Below are positions 7,919 to 16,973 of a stretch of 64,000 bases of DNA, in pieces. The stretch lies in NCBI RefSeq assembly GCF_002218005.2, contig NZ_AP018678.1:1240001-1304000 (forward strand), in the 5' to 3' direction. The position numbers and the translations under genes are program-made. Within the stretch, counting starts at the first letter, position 1. The number at the start of each line of letters is the position of its first letter. A model generated the notes under the pieces. The model was not told where the DNA came from and made no database searches. It was given only the letters and a program-made list of their open reading frames with translations. Origin of the DNA: Vibrio algivorus (GTDB taxonomy: Bacteria; Pseudomonadota; Gammaproteobacteria; Enterobacterales; Vibrionaceae).

Positions 7919-7986
7919 CTTCCTTTTTAACTAAACCGCAGTAATCAGCCTGATAAAATTAAATAATGGAAAGGCAAGGACAGAGA

Positions 7987-8199
7987 CTAGTGCAAGGTAG
8001 AAATGGATTTCAGAAGGGGAGCTTCTGAGTTATTTGTTATGGTTAAGCGGTTTTTACTATTAATTGGAACCGGCCCACACTCAACACAGATCAATACATC
8101 CTGATCTTCCGATAGCAAAAATTCATCACTCGAACAAATTGGGCAGCAGCTAATTTCCGAATCTTCATAAAGAAAAGTATCGTTGTTGTTTTTCTTCAT
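7987..8199 (-). CDS. Small zinc-ribbon protein, 70 residues
   Basis: The predicted protein contains two CxxC pairs, SCCPICSS near residues 18-24 and ICVECG near 37-42, separated by an acidic stretch. This is the pattern of a small zinc ribbon. The C-terminal 25 residues are polar and have no recognisable motif. I chose ATG 8199 because GAGGG stands 7 bases before it. The open frame continues upstream for another 23 codons without a comparable ribosome-binding site. It is a single gene convergent with the YieH-like phosphatase. Function is unknown; such ribbons bind nucleic acid or protein partners, but nothing here decides between these. Confidence 0.7.
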   Translation of the reverse strand: MKKNNNDTFLYEDSEISCCPICSSDEFLLSEDQDVLICVECGPVPINSKNRLTITNNSEAPLLKSISTLH

Positions 8200-8454
8200 T
8201 ATAAAACCCTCTTTTATCTTCATACAGTATGAGCCCATCAATAGATGTATGCATAAGTTTCCTATCACTGGGCCATAATAAAGCGACTGGTTTACAGCAA
8301 AACACCTTCACTTTAGCACTCGGTTACATTGTATTAAGATAAGTGTCGCAAAAATCAAATAGCCAAGGTTAGCAGTATACTGAATTATGGTTCGAAATGT
8401 TTATTTAATCACCAGATCATACCAGTCATAAATATCGCTTATTTAAGGAGTAAG

Positions 8455-9048
8455 ATGAATTTTTTAGCGCATTTACATATTGCTGAATATTGTCAGAGTG
8501 ATTTGGCTGGTAATCTACTTGGTGATTTTGTAAAAGGTAACCCGGAAGGGAAGTATCCTAATCATGTCGTTGATGGGATACGCCTTCATCGGTTTGTTGA
8601 CAGCTACACAGATACTCATCCATTGATACTACAACAAAAATCACTATTTGATCCTCAAATTAAACGATTCTCACCGATTGCATTGGATATGTTTTGGGAT
8701 CATTGTTTAGCTTGCGAATGGGGTGAGTTTCATCATCTTAGGCTAGTTGATTTTGTTGAGAAGTGTCATTCTTTCTGTGATTCACAAAGCTATGAAGTAC
8801 CGGATCATTACCGAACGACGATGAATGCGATGTGGCGTGGAGAATGGTTGCTATCCTATCAAGATATTAATAGCACCTTGTACGCCCTTGAAAGAATGTC
8901 ACACCGTAGCCCTAGAATGGGCCCTTTAAACGATTGTGGTGATGTTTTAGTGGCACATTATGAAGAGTTACGTGCGGTGTTCTTACAGTTTTATCCTGAT
9001 ATTCTGAATAACAGCAAAAGATTCATCGATAAACATCAACAGCCGTGA
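8455..9048 (+). CDS. acpH: Acyl carrier protein phosphodiesterase
   Basis: AcpH removes the 4'-phosphopantetheine arm from holo-ACP, returning it to the apo form. The 197-residue protein begins with MNFLAHLHIA and contains LAGNLLGDFVKG (residues about 22-33), VDGIRLHRFVDSYTDTHP (about 43-60) and FWDHCLACEW. This pattern of conserved His and Asp residues is typical of the family, which has an HD-like metal site. Length equals the E. coli enzyme (193). The ATG is preceded by AAGGAG at a 4-base spacing, one of the better ribosome-binding sites in this window. The helicase gene follows 66 bases later on the same strand and could share transcription. I see nothing abnormal in the protein. Confidence 0.93.
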   Translation: MNFLAHLHIAEYCQSDLAGNLLGDFVKGNPEGKYPNHVVDGIRLHRFVDSYTDTHPLILQQKSLFDPQIKRFSPIALDMFWDHCLACEWGEFHHLRLVDFVEKCHSFCDSQSYEVPDHYRTTMNAMWRGEWLLSYQDINSTLYALERMSHRSPRMGPLNDCGDVLVAHYEELRAVFLQFYPDILNNSKRFIDKHQQP

Positions 9049-9114
9049 GCTTAAGTTTGATAGAATCACCGCATCAGTCTCGTTTTATTTTTTATTTATA
9101 GTATTAGGCACTCT

Positions 9115-10395
9115 ATGTCGTTCGAAACCTTAGGCTTATCTCCCCAAATCTGCCAAACTTTATCAGTCCTTGGTTTTAAAACGCCAACAGATATTCAAAA
9201 ACAAGCCATTCCCAAAATATTAGAAGGCAAGGATATACTTGCTAGCGCACAAACAGGAACTGGGAAAACGGCTGCGTTTGGTTTACCTATCATTCAACAA
9301 TTGTTAGATAGCCCTGATTTAGATGGAAACAATGATATTGCTGAGCCTGAAGAACTTCCGCAGAAAAAAACGCGTGGCGCAGCCGTTAAAGCACTGATTT
9401 TGACGCCGACACGAGAACTCGCTCAACAAGTCTACGACAATCTTGTGTCTTATAACCAAGGTTTGAAAATTGTCGTGGTTTATGGCGGTACCAGCATGAG
9501 CGTGCAAACTAAAAATTTAAGCCTTGGCGCTGATATTGTCGTTGCGACTCCTGGTCGTTTACTTGATCACCTTTTTGTTGGCAATTTGCATTTGCAACAA
9601 ACCCAAACACTGGTACTCGATGAAGCCGATCGCATGATGGATATGGGGTTTATGCCAGATTTACAACGAATCTTGCGCCGAATGAGTCAAGAGAAACAGA
9701 CCTTATTTTTCTCGGCAACGTTCACCAAGCGCGTTCGAGAGGTTGCTTATAAATTGTTAAATAATGCTGTGGAAATACAAATTGCTTCGGAAAATAGCAC
9801 AGCAGAAACTGTTGAACAAATAGTCTACCCAGTGAATAAATCGCGTAAACGTGAGCTCCTCTCTTACCTAATTGGTTCTAGAAATTGGCAACAAGTTTTG
9901 GTGTTTACTAAAACAAAGCAAACTTCAGATGTGTTAGCTAAAGAATTAAAGCTCGATGGCATTGAGGCGGCTTCCATTAATGGTGATAAAAGCCAAGGGG
10001 CAAGACAAAAAGCATTAGACGATTTTAAATCAGGAAAAGTAAGAGCTCTGATTGCTACCGATGTTGCGGCACGCGGATTAGACATCCAACAACTACCGCA
10101 CGTGGTTAATTATGAATTACCCTTTCAAGCAGAAGACTATGTTCACAGGATTGGAAGAACCGGGCGAGCAGGAGAGAAGGGGCAAGCAATTTCTTTGATG
10201 TGCCCACAAGAGCAGTATTTATTAGATGCTATCGAAACCTTGCTTGATACACGCCTTCCTCAACAATGGCTGCCTGGTTATGAACCCACATTTGAAGAAG
10301 AGGAAACTCAAACCAAACGCCGTAGCCGTTCTTCAGAAAAGAGAAAGCTTAAAGCAAAACTAAAGATACATAGCTCTAGAGGCAAACGTCGATAA
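9115..10395 (+). CDS. DEAD-box ATP-dependent RNA helicase, RhlE type
   Basis: The 426-residue product shows the complete DEAD-box order. These are the Q motif in FKTPTDIQKQAIP (about 19-31), motif I AQTGTGKTAAFG (about 44-55), PTRELAQQ (about 99-106), GGTSM, TPGRLLDHL, DEAD at about 170-173, SAT near 201, and RALIATDVAARGLD and HRIGRTGRAG in the second RecA domain. A basic, probably disordered C-terminal tail (KRRSRSSEKRKLKAK) follows, as is usual for RhlE-like helicases that act on rRNA or structured mRNA. The ATG start gives the normal MSFETLGLS N-terminus. It ends only 6 bases from the convergent TetR gene, leaving no room for a terminator between them. The subfamily name is likely but not certain. 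Confidence 0.92.
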   Translation: MSFETLGLSPQICQTLSVLGFKTPTDIQKQAIPKILEGKDILASAQTGTGKTAAFGLPIIQQLLDSPDLDGNNDIAEPEELPQKKTRGAAVKALILTPTRELAQQVYDNLVSYNQGLKIVVVYGGTSMSVQTKNLSLGADIVVATPGRLLDHLFVGNLHLQQTQTLVLDEADRMMDMGFMPDLQRILRRMSQEKQTLFFSATFTKRVREVAYKLLNNAVEIQIASENSTAETVEQIVYPVNKSRKRELLSYLIGSRNWQQVLVFTKTKQTSDVLAKELKLDGIEAASINGDKSQGARQKALDDFKSGKVRALIATDVAARGLDIQQLPHVVNYELPFQAEDYVHRIGRTGRAGEKGQAISLMCPQEQYLLDAIETLLDTRLPQQWLPGYEPTFEEEETQTKRRSRSSEKRKLKAKLKIHSSRGKRR

Positions 10396-10401
10396 TATCT
10401 A

Positions 10402-11118
10402 TTACCCATTGGATTCTTTAGGTGGTGGTACAATAATTTCGTCTAAGCAGCTTGGTGACTCAATATATTCATTGGAAATATAGAGTTGGCTTGCAAGTAA
10501 TCGGTTAAATTGTTGCCAATGTGCAAATAGTGCAGATTGACGGTTATCAGATTCAAAGGCATGTAACATCAAAGGCTCTAACGTACTTGCTGTATGAGAG
10601 TACATTGAGGCTTGCCAACGTAAAGTCCTAGATGTGAGTGGGGAATCTGGATGATCTTGTTTAAATTTCTGTATTAGACCATCAATTAGTTGGTTGTTTT
10701 TACGATTTGGTTCTAAGAAGTAGTTCACCATACTCTTTTCTTGTCGAACCGCATCGGCAAGGAAAGTAATGGCTCGCGAATCATGTAAGCTACAAGCTAA
10801 AACACGATTCATCAGCATATATAACTGAACATTTGCCGGTAGGTTTTGTGGTAGAGAATCAATAATATATTGAAAGTACTCTTGGAAATATTGGTAGATA
10901 TGATCACTGATATGCTGCCAAATTTTCTCTTTACTACCAAAGTGATAGCGTAACAAGCTATGGGATACATTAGCCTGTTCACTAATCTGGCGCAGCGATA
11001 CTTTTTTATAGCCAAATCGACAAAATAGCTGTGCAGCAATCTTTAAAATGGCTTTTTTGGTCTGCTCGGCTTCTTGAGCTGTGCGACGACCTTGTTTTTT
11101 TTCAGTGACTGAGTTCAA
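10402..11118 (-). CDS. TetR-family transcriptional regulator
   Basis: The 238-residue protein has an N-terminal TetR helix-turn-helix of about residues 16-63. It shows KKAILKIAAQLFCRFGYKKV, then SLRQISEQANVSHSLLRYHF and GSKEKIWQHI, which is the classic signature. The C-terminal ligand-binding region is all-helical and has no identifiable ligand. TetR proteins usually repress neighbouring or divergent genes. Here the divergent side is a 264-base repeat and the convergent gene is the RhlE-like helicase, so no obvious local target exists. A basic N-terminal arm (KKQGRRTAQEAEQ) precedes the motif. The ATG at 11118 is the first in frame. Function beyond DNA binding is not inferable. Confidence 0.9.
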   Translation of the reverse strand: MNSVTEKKQGRRTAQEAEQTKKAILKIAAQLFCRFGYKKVSLRQISEQANVSHSLLRYHFGSKEKIWQHISDHIYQYFQEYFQYIIDSLPQNLPANVQLYMLMNRVLACSLHDSRAITFLADAVRQEKSMVNYFLEPNRKNNQLIDGLIQKFKQDHPDSPLTSRTLRWQASMYSHTASTLEPLMLHAFESDNRQSALFAHWQQFNRLLASQLYISNEYIESPSCLDEIIVPPPKESNG

Positions 11119-11146
11119 TGTACTACCAATATTATTATTTAGTATT

Positions 11147-11410
11147 TATACCCAAATGACTTCAAGATGCAGAATTCAGAGCTGTCATCCAAACCTTTAG
11201 GCAAGAAAGATTGGCGAAGGAATGAAGCACCTTTCAAACCAATCTGACGCGGCATAAAGGTTTGGATGAAGCTCCCGAAGGGCAAGTTAAAACAAGCTAT
11301 ATGCCGCGTTAAATTGAGTAGAGATAATAACTATGATCATATTCAATTTGCCTTGCCTAAAGCTTGTTTTATTCTTGCTGAAACTCGCATCTTGAAGTTA
11401 CTTGGGTATA
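11147..11410. repeat. Long copy 1 of the TACCCAAGT-family repeat (264 bases)
   Basis: The ends TATACCCAAATGACTTCAAG and CTTGAAGTTACTTGGGTATA form an inverted repeat of about 20-24 bases. Inside are further nested inverted segments. CATCCAAACCTT pairs with AAGGTTTGGATG and itself encloses GATTGG/CCAATC. TTAAAACAAGCT pairs with AGCTTGTTTTATT. The whole could fold into a multi-armed structure. It is nearly identical to 26258-26524. It has no open frame of coding quality. TA dinucleotides flank the ends, which fits insertion at TA, but the target duplication is not proven. Confidence 0.88.
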
Positions 11411-11532
11411 TAACCAAGTAACCTCAAAGTGAAACTTGACATCACTTGGTATAATCAACCAGTATTTTCTTTGTCATTATATACCCAAGTAAGAAAATTC
11501 TTCAGCTATTTCGCACTAAGCCATAATGTCAA

Positions 11533-11569
11533 AAAATGAAGTAGATTTAGATATACCTACTTCATTTTT
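11533..11569 (-). terminator. Terminator after ltaE
   Basis: AAAATGAAGTAG and CTACTTCATTTT pair around a short AT-rich loop, with A and T runs on both sides. On the minus strand it falls 9 bases beyond the ltaE stop. The plus-strand orientation is equally good. Confidence 0.82.
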
Positions 11570-11577
11570 ATACTCAT

Positions 11578-12591
11578 TTAACCCGCCTTAACAAAATGAC
11601 GAATACGTTCTACTAAGATATCAACATCACTAGCTTGAACATCATTGTGCAATACAAAGCGAAGAGGATTACCGGCGGTAATAATAATACCTTCTTTCTT
11701 TAGTTGAGATTGCATGGCAAGAGTATCAATATGTGGTGCTAACTTAACAAAGACAATATTAGTTTGTACGTGATCAACGTTGATATTAAAGCCGTCCAGT
11801 TCAGATAAACCGGTTGCCAGTCTTTTGGCATTATCATGATCAGTTTGTAAGCGATTAACTTGTTCTGTTAACGCAATTTTACCTGCAGCAGCCAAAATGC
11901 CCGCTTGACGCATACCACCACCAAGCATTTTGCGAATACGTCGAGCTTTATTGATGAATTCTTTTGTTCCTAAGAGGAGTGAACCAACCGGAGCAGATAA
12001 CCCTTTTGAAAGACAAATGGTCATAGAATCAAAATGACAAGCGATTTCTTTAATATCAACATTTAATGCTACTGCTGCGTTATAAACACGAGCGCCATCC
12101 AAATGTAGCTGTAAATTATGACGTTGGGTAAATTCACGTGCTTGACGTAAATAGTCAAGCGGTAGCACTTTACCATTAATAGTATTTTCCAAACTTAATA
12201 ACTTGGTTTGTGCAAAGTGAATATCATCAGGTTTAATGGCTTGCTCTAGTTTTTTAAAGCAAAGTGTGCCATCAGCTTCATTTTGGATTGGTTGCGGCTG
12301 AATCGAACCGAGTACAGCTGCGCCACCGCCTTCAAATTTATAGTTATGTGCTTGTTGACCACAAAGGTATTCATCACCACGACCACAATGAGACATTAAG
12401 CCGAGTAAATTAGCCTGTGTACCTGAGCTGGTAAAAATGGCAGCTTCAAAACCGTGACGCTCTGCCGCCCAAATTTCTAAAGCATTAATCGTAGGGTCAT
12501 CCCCATAAACATCATCACCTACAATTGCATTTGCCATTGCGATACGCATCGCTTCCGTAGGTTGGGTAACCGTATCTGAACGAAAGTCCAT
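11578..12591 (-). CDS. ltaE: Low-specificity L-threonine aldolase
   Basis: LtaE is a pyridoxal-phosphate enzyme that splits L-threonine and L-allo-threonine into glycine and acetaldehyde. The 337-residue product (E. coli 333) starts MDFRSDTVTQPTEAMR. It contains VGDDVYGDDPT (about 24-34), the glycine-rich cofactor site SSGTQANLLGL (about 55-65), LHLDGARVYNAA (about 162-173, with the cofactor-binding Asp) and SKGLSAPVGSLL (about 194-205), in which Lys forms the Schiff base. The gene follows the NUDIX gene by 23 bases on the same strand, so they are probably co-transcribed. It is closed by a terminator. All key residues are present. Confidence 0.95.
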   Translation of the reverse strand: MDFRSDTVTQPTEAMRIAMANAIVGDDVYGDDPTINALEIWAAERHGFEAAIFTSSGTQANLLGLMSHCGRGDEYLCGQQAHNYKFEGGGAAVLGSIQPQPIQNEADGTLCFKKLEQAIKPDDIHFAQTKLLSLENTINGKVLPLDYLRQAREFTQRHNLQLHLDGARVYNAAVALNVDIKEIACHFDSMTICLSKGLSAPVGSLLLGTKEFINKARRIRKMLGGGMRQAGILAAAGKIALTEQVNRLQTDHDNAKRLATGLSELDGFNINVDHVQTNIVFVKLAPHIDTLAMQSQLKKEGIIITAGNPLRFVLHNDVQASDVDILVERIRHFVKAG

Positions 12592-12614
12592 GTTATTTCC
12601 TTAAAATTAAATAG

Positions 12615-13136
12615 CTAAATTAAAAAACCACACAGTTTTGCTTTGCTTAGACAAGCAATGGTTTTTCCATCAGTGATCTCATCGGTTTTGATCCAATTCT
12701 CAATATCATCTAACGAGACTTTAATAACATTAATTACTTCATCATCATCTGGTAATAACGATTGATTCGGAGATAAGCCTTTAGCAACAAAGAGATATTG
12801 AATCTCATCACAGAACCCCGCCAAAGGAGAGCATTGCCCTAAAGGTTCGAAATGTTGAGCGCTGTAGCCAGTTTCTTCAATTAATTCACGCCTCGCACAT
12901 TCTATTGGGCTTTCATCGCCTTCAATGGTTCCGGCTGGAAGTTCTAAGATCCATTTATTTAATGATGGGCGAAATTGTCGCAGTAATAAAATATCGCCAT
13001 CATCTGTGATGGGTAGAATAACGGCTGCGCCAGGGTGAATGATAGTGGTATGACGAATAGATTTCCCATTAGGTAGATCGACATCGATCTCAGCCAATTG
13101 AATATTTTTCCAACGGTGTAAAACAGTATGGCTCAT
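12615..13136 (-). CDS. NUDIX hydrolase, ADP-ribose pyrophosphatase-like
   Basis: The 173-residue protein contains a complete Nudix box, GTIEGDESPIECARRELIEE followed by TG, near residues 75-97. The metal-binding REXXEE glutamates are all present. Upstream, LLRQFRPSLNKWILELPAG is typical of the ADP-ribose pyrophosphatase branch (NudF-like), in which a nearby arginine and the LPAG turn position the substrate. Hydrolysis of ADP-ribose or a related sugar nucleotide is therefore likely, but other nucleoside diphosphate compounds cannot be excluded. The start is set at ATG 13136 because AAGAG lies 8 bases before it; an in-frame GTG three codons upstream is less likely. It heads a two-gene unit with ltaE, and no metabolic link between them is obvious. 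Confidence 0.88.
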   Translation of the reverse strand: MSHTVLHRWKNIQLAEIDVDLPNGKSIRHTTIIHPGAAVILPITDDGDILLLRQFRPSLNKWILELPAGTIEGDESPIECARRELIEETGYSAQHFEPLGQCSPLAGFCDEIQYLFVAKGLSPNQSLLPDDDEVINVIKVSLDDIENWIKTDEITDGKTIACLSKAKLCGFLI

Positions 13137-13218
13137 AGTTATCACTCTTAACGGGTCGATATGTTGTGTTTGCGAGATTAAATGCAGGTTATCAAAAGGA
13201 TTGATAGATTACACCCTA

Positions 13219-13250
13219 TATACCCAAGTGACTTCAAGGTGCAAGTTTCA
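13219..13250 (+). repeat. Solo end of the TACCCAAGT repeat upstream of ravA
   Basis: TATACCCAAGTGACTTCAAG followed by GTGCAAGTTTCA matches the left end of the dispersed repeat; the rest of the element is missing. It lies about 110 bases before the ravA start, in the divergent region shared with the NUDIX gene. Confidence 0.75.
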
Positions 13251-13356
13251 ATGATCATTAAAATTAACAACTTAATGATCCATAATAAAAAAATGATTCA
13301 CCTTTCGCTCAGAATAAGACAAAGTGTTACTAAAGAGGTATTTAGAAGAGGTAAGC

Positions 13357-15018
13357 ATGGAAAGCGCACAAAAAAGAACCGTCACAGAACGTTCATTGTT
13401 ATCGGAAAGAATCAATAAATTGGTTCAAGCGTTATCTGATGGTGTTTATGAGCGAGAAGATACCATTAGATTATGTTTATTAGCAGCTTTGTCCGGTGAA
13501 AGTGTTTTTTTACTTGGTCCTCCTGGTATTGCCAAAAGCCTCATTGCTAAGCGACTTATTCAAGCTTTTGAAAGTAATAGCTATTTTGAATATTTAATGA
13601 CTCGATTCTCTACTCCTGAAGAGGTGTTTGGTCCGCTAAGCATTCAAGAATTAAAAGACAATGGACGCTATGTTCGTCTGACTGAAGGGTATTTACCAAC
13701 CTCACATGTCGTATTTTTAGATGAAATCTGGAAAGCTGGTCCAGCGATATTAAATACACTACTCACCGTGGTGAATGAAAAAACTTTTAAAAATGGCAGT
13801 GATGTTGAACCCGTACCAATGCGCCTATTGATTACCGCATCGAATGAACTCCCAAATGAAGACAGTGGCTTAGAAGCACTATATGACCGAATGTTAGTCC
13901 GTGTTTTTGTTAATCGTATTCAAAATAAGCAAAACTTCCACTCGATGTTAACGGTTGGTACTCCGCAAGAAGCGAAGATTCCAGAAGGACTCGCCATTAA
14001 AGATGAAGAGTACTACCGTTGGTTAAACGAACTTGATCAACTAGAGCTATCAGAAAGTACTTTTGAGCAACTCTACTACCTAAAATCTAAGATAGAAGCA
14101 AAAGAGCAGACCGCTTCATCGGCAGCAGTCGAAAGTGATTTATATGTTTCGGATCGCCGCTGGAAAAAAGCAGTTAAATTACTTAAGGCCAGCGCTTACT
14201 TTAATGGTAGAGATAGTATTAACGCACTTGATTTGTTGCTACTACAAGATTGTTTATGGAATTCACCACAATCTCGTTTAATTGTTCGTGAATGTATTGC
14301 TGAGTTCGCTAGTGAGCAAGCCTATCATCAAGGTACTTTACGAGCCCAAATTGAACAAAAGCAGGATAAGTTAGCCGAGTTGGATCAATCCATCACTAAA
14401 CGGTTTGCTATGACGTTATCGTCAGACGTCGAAGGGACGATTCGCCGCAAAAATATTTATCAATATGATCTATCAAAAGCGAAAAAATACCGTGTCGGTA
14501 ATACATCAGATTTAGTTAAGCTGGTCCTATTAGAAACCAATATGTCAGTAACCAACCATGATACGGGTGATAGTCGTTGGGTGTACATTCCGTATAAAGA
14601 GCTAGAGCCAATTATTAAAGATGGCGGCGGCGAAGCTTATGGTTTTGTTAATAAAAAGACCAATTTATGCCGCTTCGTATTTGATATAGATGTAGACCAG
14701 CGCCTTGTAATCAAAGATATAGGCAATCGTGCAATCACCGTTACACTGGCGACGGATAAAGGTTTTGATCCAGAAGTAGTAACCCAATGGCAGTCGACAA
14801 CTGAGTCGGTGGTGAAAGAACTAACTAGCTTAGATTTTGATGTGCGTAAGGCTCGAGAGGAATTTCACTCTAGTTTGCCCCACAGCTTCTTAGATAAAGG
14901 TTTATTACTACAAATCGAATCAAGTATTCAAGAGCTCACTCAGCTTACTGAGGCTATCAAACAAAAAACTGATGATGCAATGGAACAAATTCATCGTTTG
15001 CAAGAAGCATTTGAATAA
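13357..15018 (+). CDS. ravA: MoxR-family AAA+ ATPase RavA
   Basis: RavA is a hexameric AAA+ ATPase that works with ViaA. In E. coli it also binds the lysine decarboxylase LdcI and affects respiratory complexes. The 553-residue product matches E. coli RavA from start to end. It has Walker A LLGPPGIAKS, the segment MTRFSTPEEVFGPLSIQ, Walker B VVFLDEIWKAGPAI and sensor region TASNELPNEDSGLEALYDR, followed by the lid SDRRWKKAVKLL. The C-terminal half holds the LARA-type region and a helical end. I chose ATG 13357 because GAAGAGG stands 5 bases before it, whereas the open frame begins 11 codons earlier without one. It is about 55 residues longer than the E. coli protein (498), mainly through inserts in the second half. 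viaA follows after 12 bases. Confidence 0.95.
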   Translation: MESAQKRTVTERSLLSERINKLVQALSDGVYEREDTIRLCLLAALSGESVFLLGPPGIAKSLIAKRLIQAFESNSYFEYLMTRFSTPEEVFGPLSIQELKDNGRYVRLTEGYLPTSHVVFLDEIWKAGPAILNTLLTVVNEKTFKNGSDVEPVPMRLLITASNELPNEDSGLEALYDRMLVRVFVNRIQNKQNFHSMLTVGTPQEAKIPEGLAIKDEEYYRWLNELDQLELSESTFEQLYYLKSKIEAKEQTASSAAVESDLYVSDRRWKKAVKLLKASAYFNGRDSINALDLLLLQDCLWNSPQSRLIVRECIAEFASEQAYHQGTLRAQIEQKQDKLAELDQSITKRFAMTLSSDVEGTIRRKNIYQYDLSKAKKYRVGNTSDLVKLVLLETNMSVTNHDTGDSRWVYIPYKELEPIIKDGGGEAYGFVNKKTNLCRFVFDIDVDQRLVIKDIGNRAITVTLATDKGFDPEVVTQWQSTTESVVKELTSLDFDVRKAREEFHSSLPHSFLDKGLLLQIESSIQELTQLTEAIKQKTDDAMEQIHRLQEAFE

Positions 15019-15030
15019 TGAGCGACAATT

Positions 15031-16479
15031 ATGCTTGGAATTGATGCTTTAGATATTGCGGTTTTATTAGCCGATGCTGAAATGATTGAAGTGGCCTTAC
15101 AAGATTTAATGGGTCGCTCTCAGTTATTGCCTTTGGTTGAGGAAAATAAAAGCGTCCGAGGGATGGTTAAATCGCAACTTAAGCGATGGAAGAGCAAGGT
15201 GGCTGCTAAGGTTGATAATATTCCTCATACTAAAGAAATTAAACAAGAATTGGCTTTATACCAAGAAGTGATTCATTGGAGTGAAACAGAATTCATAGCC
15301 CAAATTGACACTCTACTTGAGCAATTACAATCTTGTTCAGAATTTTATCCTGACGCTAAAAAAATTCTTTTATCCACCAATGCGAAACTGAACCCTATGC
15401 TGCCACACTATTTTTGTCAGCAATGGTATAACAGTATTGTAAGTAATGTTAGGCGTATTCAAGAGTCTCAGCTTGAAGTAGAGAAACAGAAAGAACTCGA
15501 ACAGCTGCGTAAACGTCTAGAAAACATTAAACAAATGGAACAACTTTCGCCCGATGAAGATACAGGAACCATTGCTGGACGAATGTGGGATATGACCAAT
15601 ATCAGCTTATCAAAAAGCGATTGGTCAGTGATGAAAGATCAGGCTGACTTTTTAAATAAGCATCCAAAATTAAAAGATATTGCAGAACAATTGGGTCGAA
15701 TGGCGAATCAAAACGATCTTAATGAGCCACCTAGCTATAGCGAAGGGATTCGTTTTGAAGAAGAAAACTCTCAACAGGCTACTGATGATATTGTTGGCAT
15801 TCATGAAAACGATGATCTGAATAAACTGCTACCGAATGAGCTGCTATTTCTTACCTACCCAGAGCTCGAAGTGGTTTTTTATAAGCACCTTATTGATAAG
15901 CGCTTGATGAATTACCAAATGGAAGGAAAAGCCCATTCATCTAAGAAAGTTACAGCAATGGAACCGATCCCCGCCAAAGCGGAAAATGATACTGGCCCAT
16001 TTATAATTTGTGTTGATGCATCTGGCTCGATGCGTGGTTTCCCAGAGCAATGTGTAAAAGCCATTGCCTTTGCTTTAATGCAGATCGCCTTGGCTGAAGA
16101 TCGTGACTGTTATGTGGTTTTATTTTCCACTGACTACATCACTTATCAATTGACCAAACAAGATGGTCTTAGGGAAGCGAGTGATTTCCTTTCCTATACA
16201 TTTCATGGTGGTACTGACCTAGAGCCAGCAATTTCTGAAGCAATAAAACAAATGCAAGGGGAGCGTTATCAACATGCTGATTTGGTTATTTTGTCTGACT
16301 TTATTGCCCCAAAACAATCCAAAAACATGATCCAGCAAGTTGAAGCATTAAAGCAAAAAAATAACCGTTTCCACGCAATAAGTTTATCAAAGTATGGAAA
16401 CCCAGAATTGATGAATATTTTTGACCATGTATGGTCTTATACGCCTAGTTTGGGGCAAAAGTTAGTAAAGCAAAAATAG
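15031..16479 (+). CDS. viaA: VWA-domain protein ViaA, partner of RavA
   Basis: ViaA carries a von Willebrand factor A domain and stimulates RavA ATPase activity; the pair is reported to influence Fe-S and respiratory functions and aminoglycoside entry. The 482-residue product has the expected length (E. coli 483). The N-terminal half is helical and charged, with a coiled-coil-like stretch near residues 145-175. The VWA domain occupies about residues 325-480. Its MIDAS motif DASGSMRG is near 332-339, followed by the conserved Thr in HGGTDLEPAI and Asp in ILSDFIAP. It begins 12 bases after ravA, so the two are certainly one operon. No terminator is obvious after the gene. Confidence 0.94.
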   Translation: MLGIDALDIAVLLADAEMIEVALQDLMGRSQLLPLVEENKSVRGMVKSQLKRWKSKVAAKVDNIPHTKEIKQELALYQEVIHWSETEFIAQIDTLLEQLQSCSEFYPDAKKILLSTNAKLNPMLPHYFCQQWYNSIVSNVRRIQESQLEVEKQKELEQLRKRLENIKQMEQLSPDEDTGTIAGRMWDMTNISLSKSDWSVMKDQADFLNKHPKLKDIAEQLGRMANQNDLNEPPSYSEGIRFEEENSQQATDDIVGIHENDDLNKLLPNELLFLTYPELEVVFYKHLIDKRLMNYQMEGKAHSSKKVTAMEPIPAKAENDTGPFIICVDASGSMRGFPEQCVKAIAFALMQIALAEDRDCYVVLFSTDYITYQLTKQDGLREASDFLSYTFHGGTDLEPAISEAIKQMQGERYQHADLVILSDFIAPKQSKNMIQQVEALKQKNNRFHAISLSKYGNPELMNIFDHVWSYTPSLGQKLVKQK

Positions 16480-16726
16480 GGTAGTCACCAAACTTTATTC
16501 GTATTTTGGGGCGTTTGGTTGGATTTTTGAGCAGTTAAGCTAGAAAGTTTTAATTTATTATTGACTCAATCGCTCAGTCCAGTAAAGTATCAAACATTGT
16601 TTAAACAGCTGATTCTTTACTGTTTAATAATCTATTTACTAACATGGCAAATGCGATGTTAAAGATGGTGTCTTAACTGTTCATTTAACTACTAAATGGT
16701 TAGGTGCATCGCAAAAAGAATTGCGT

Positions 16727-16813
16727 GCCCTGGTGGTGGAATTGGTAGACACAAGGGATTTAAAATCCCTCGGCGTTCGCGCTGTGCCGGTTCAAGTCCG
16801 GCCCGGGGCACCA
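16727..16813 (+). tRNA. tRNA-Leu, anticodon UAA
   Basis: The 87-base sequence folds as a class II tRNA. Acceptor GCCCTGG pairs with CCGGGGC (one G-U pair), with the encoded CCA at 16811-16813. The anticodon stem is AGGGA/TCCCT around the loop TTTAAAA, so the anticodon is TAA (16761-16763), reading UUA and UUG. A long variable arm follows, and the T arm is GCCGG-TTCAAGT-CCGGC. A terminator starts 9 bases later, so it is a single-gene transcription unit. Confidence 0.97.
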
Positions 16814-16821
16814 TCTATATC

Positions 16822-16856
16822 AAAGGCTTACCGATTTCGGTAGGCCTTTTTTATTT
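16822..16856 (+). terminator. Terminator after tRNA-Leu
   Basis: AAAGGCTTACCG and CGGTAGGCCTTT form a stem around a short loop, followed by a long T run, immediately after the tRNA. Confidence 0.93.
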
Positions 16857-16973
16857 TTCCTCTCTTATATCTCAAATCTCTCTTGCGTAATCAAATTGAA
16901 ATATTTTTGTCATTTAGCATTCAAATATAACTTAGAGCATAGTGTTTTTATTATGCAAGGAAGATAGAACACA

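Noticed and set aside
13182..13418. Open frame of 78 codons before and into ravA
   Set aside because: It overlaps the real ravA start in another frame and contains a repeat end. The protein has no family features.
16696..16890. Open frame of 64 codons on the plus strand
   Set aside because: It runs through tRNA-Leu and its terminator. The frame is coincidental.
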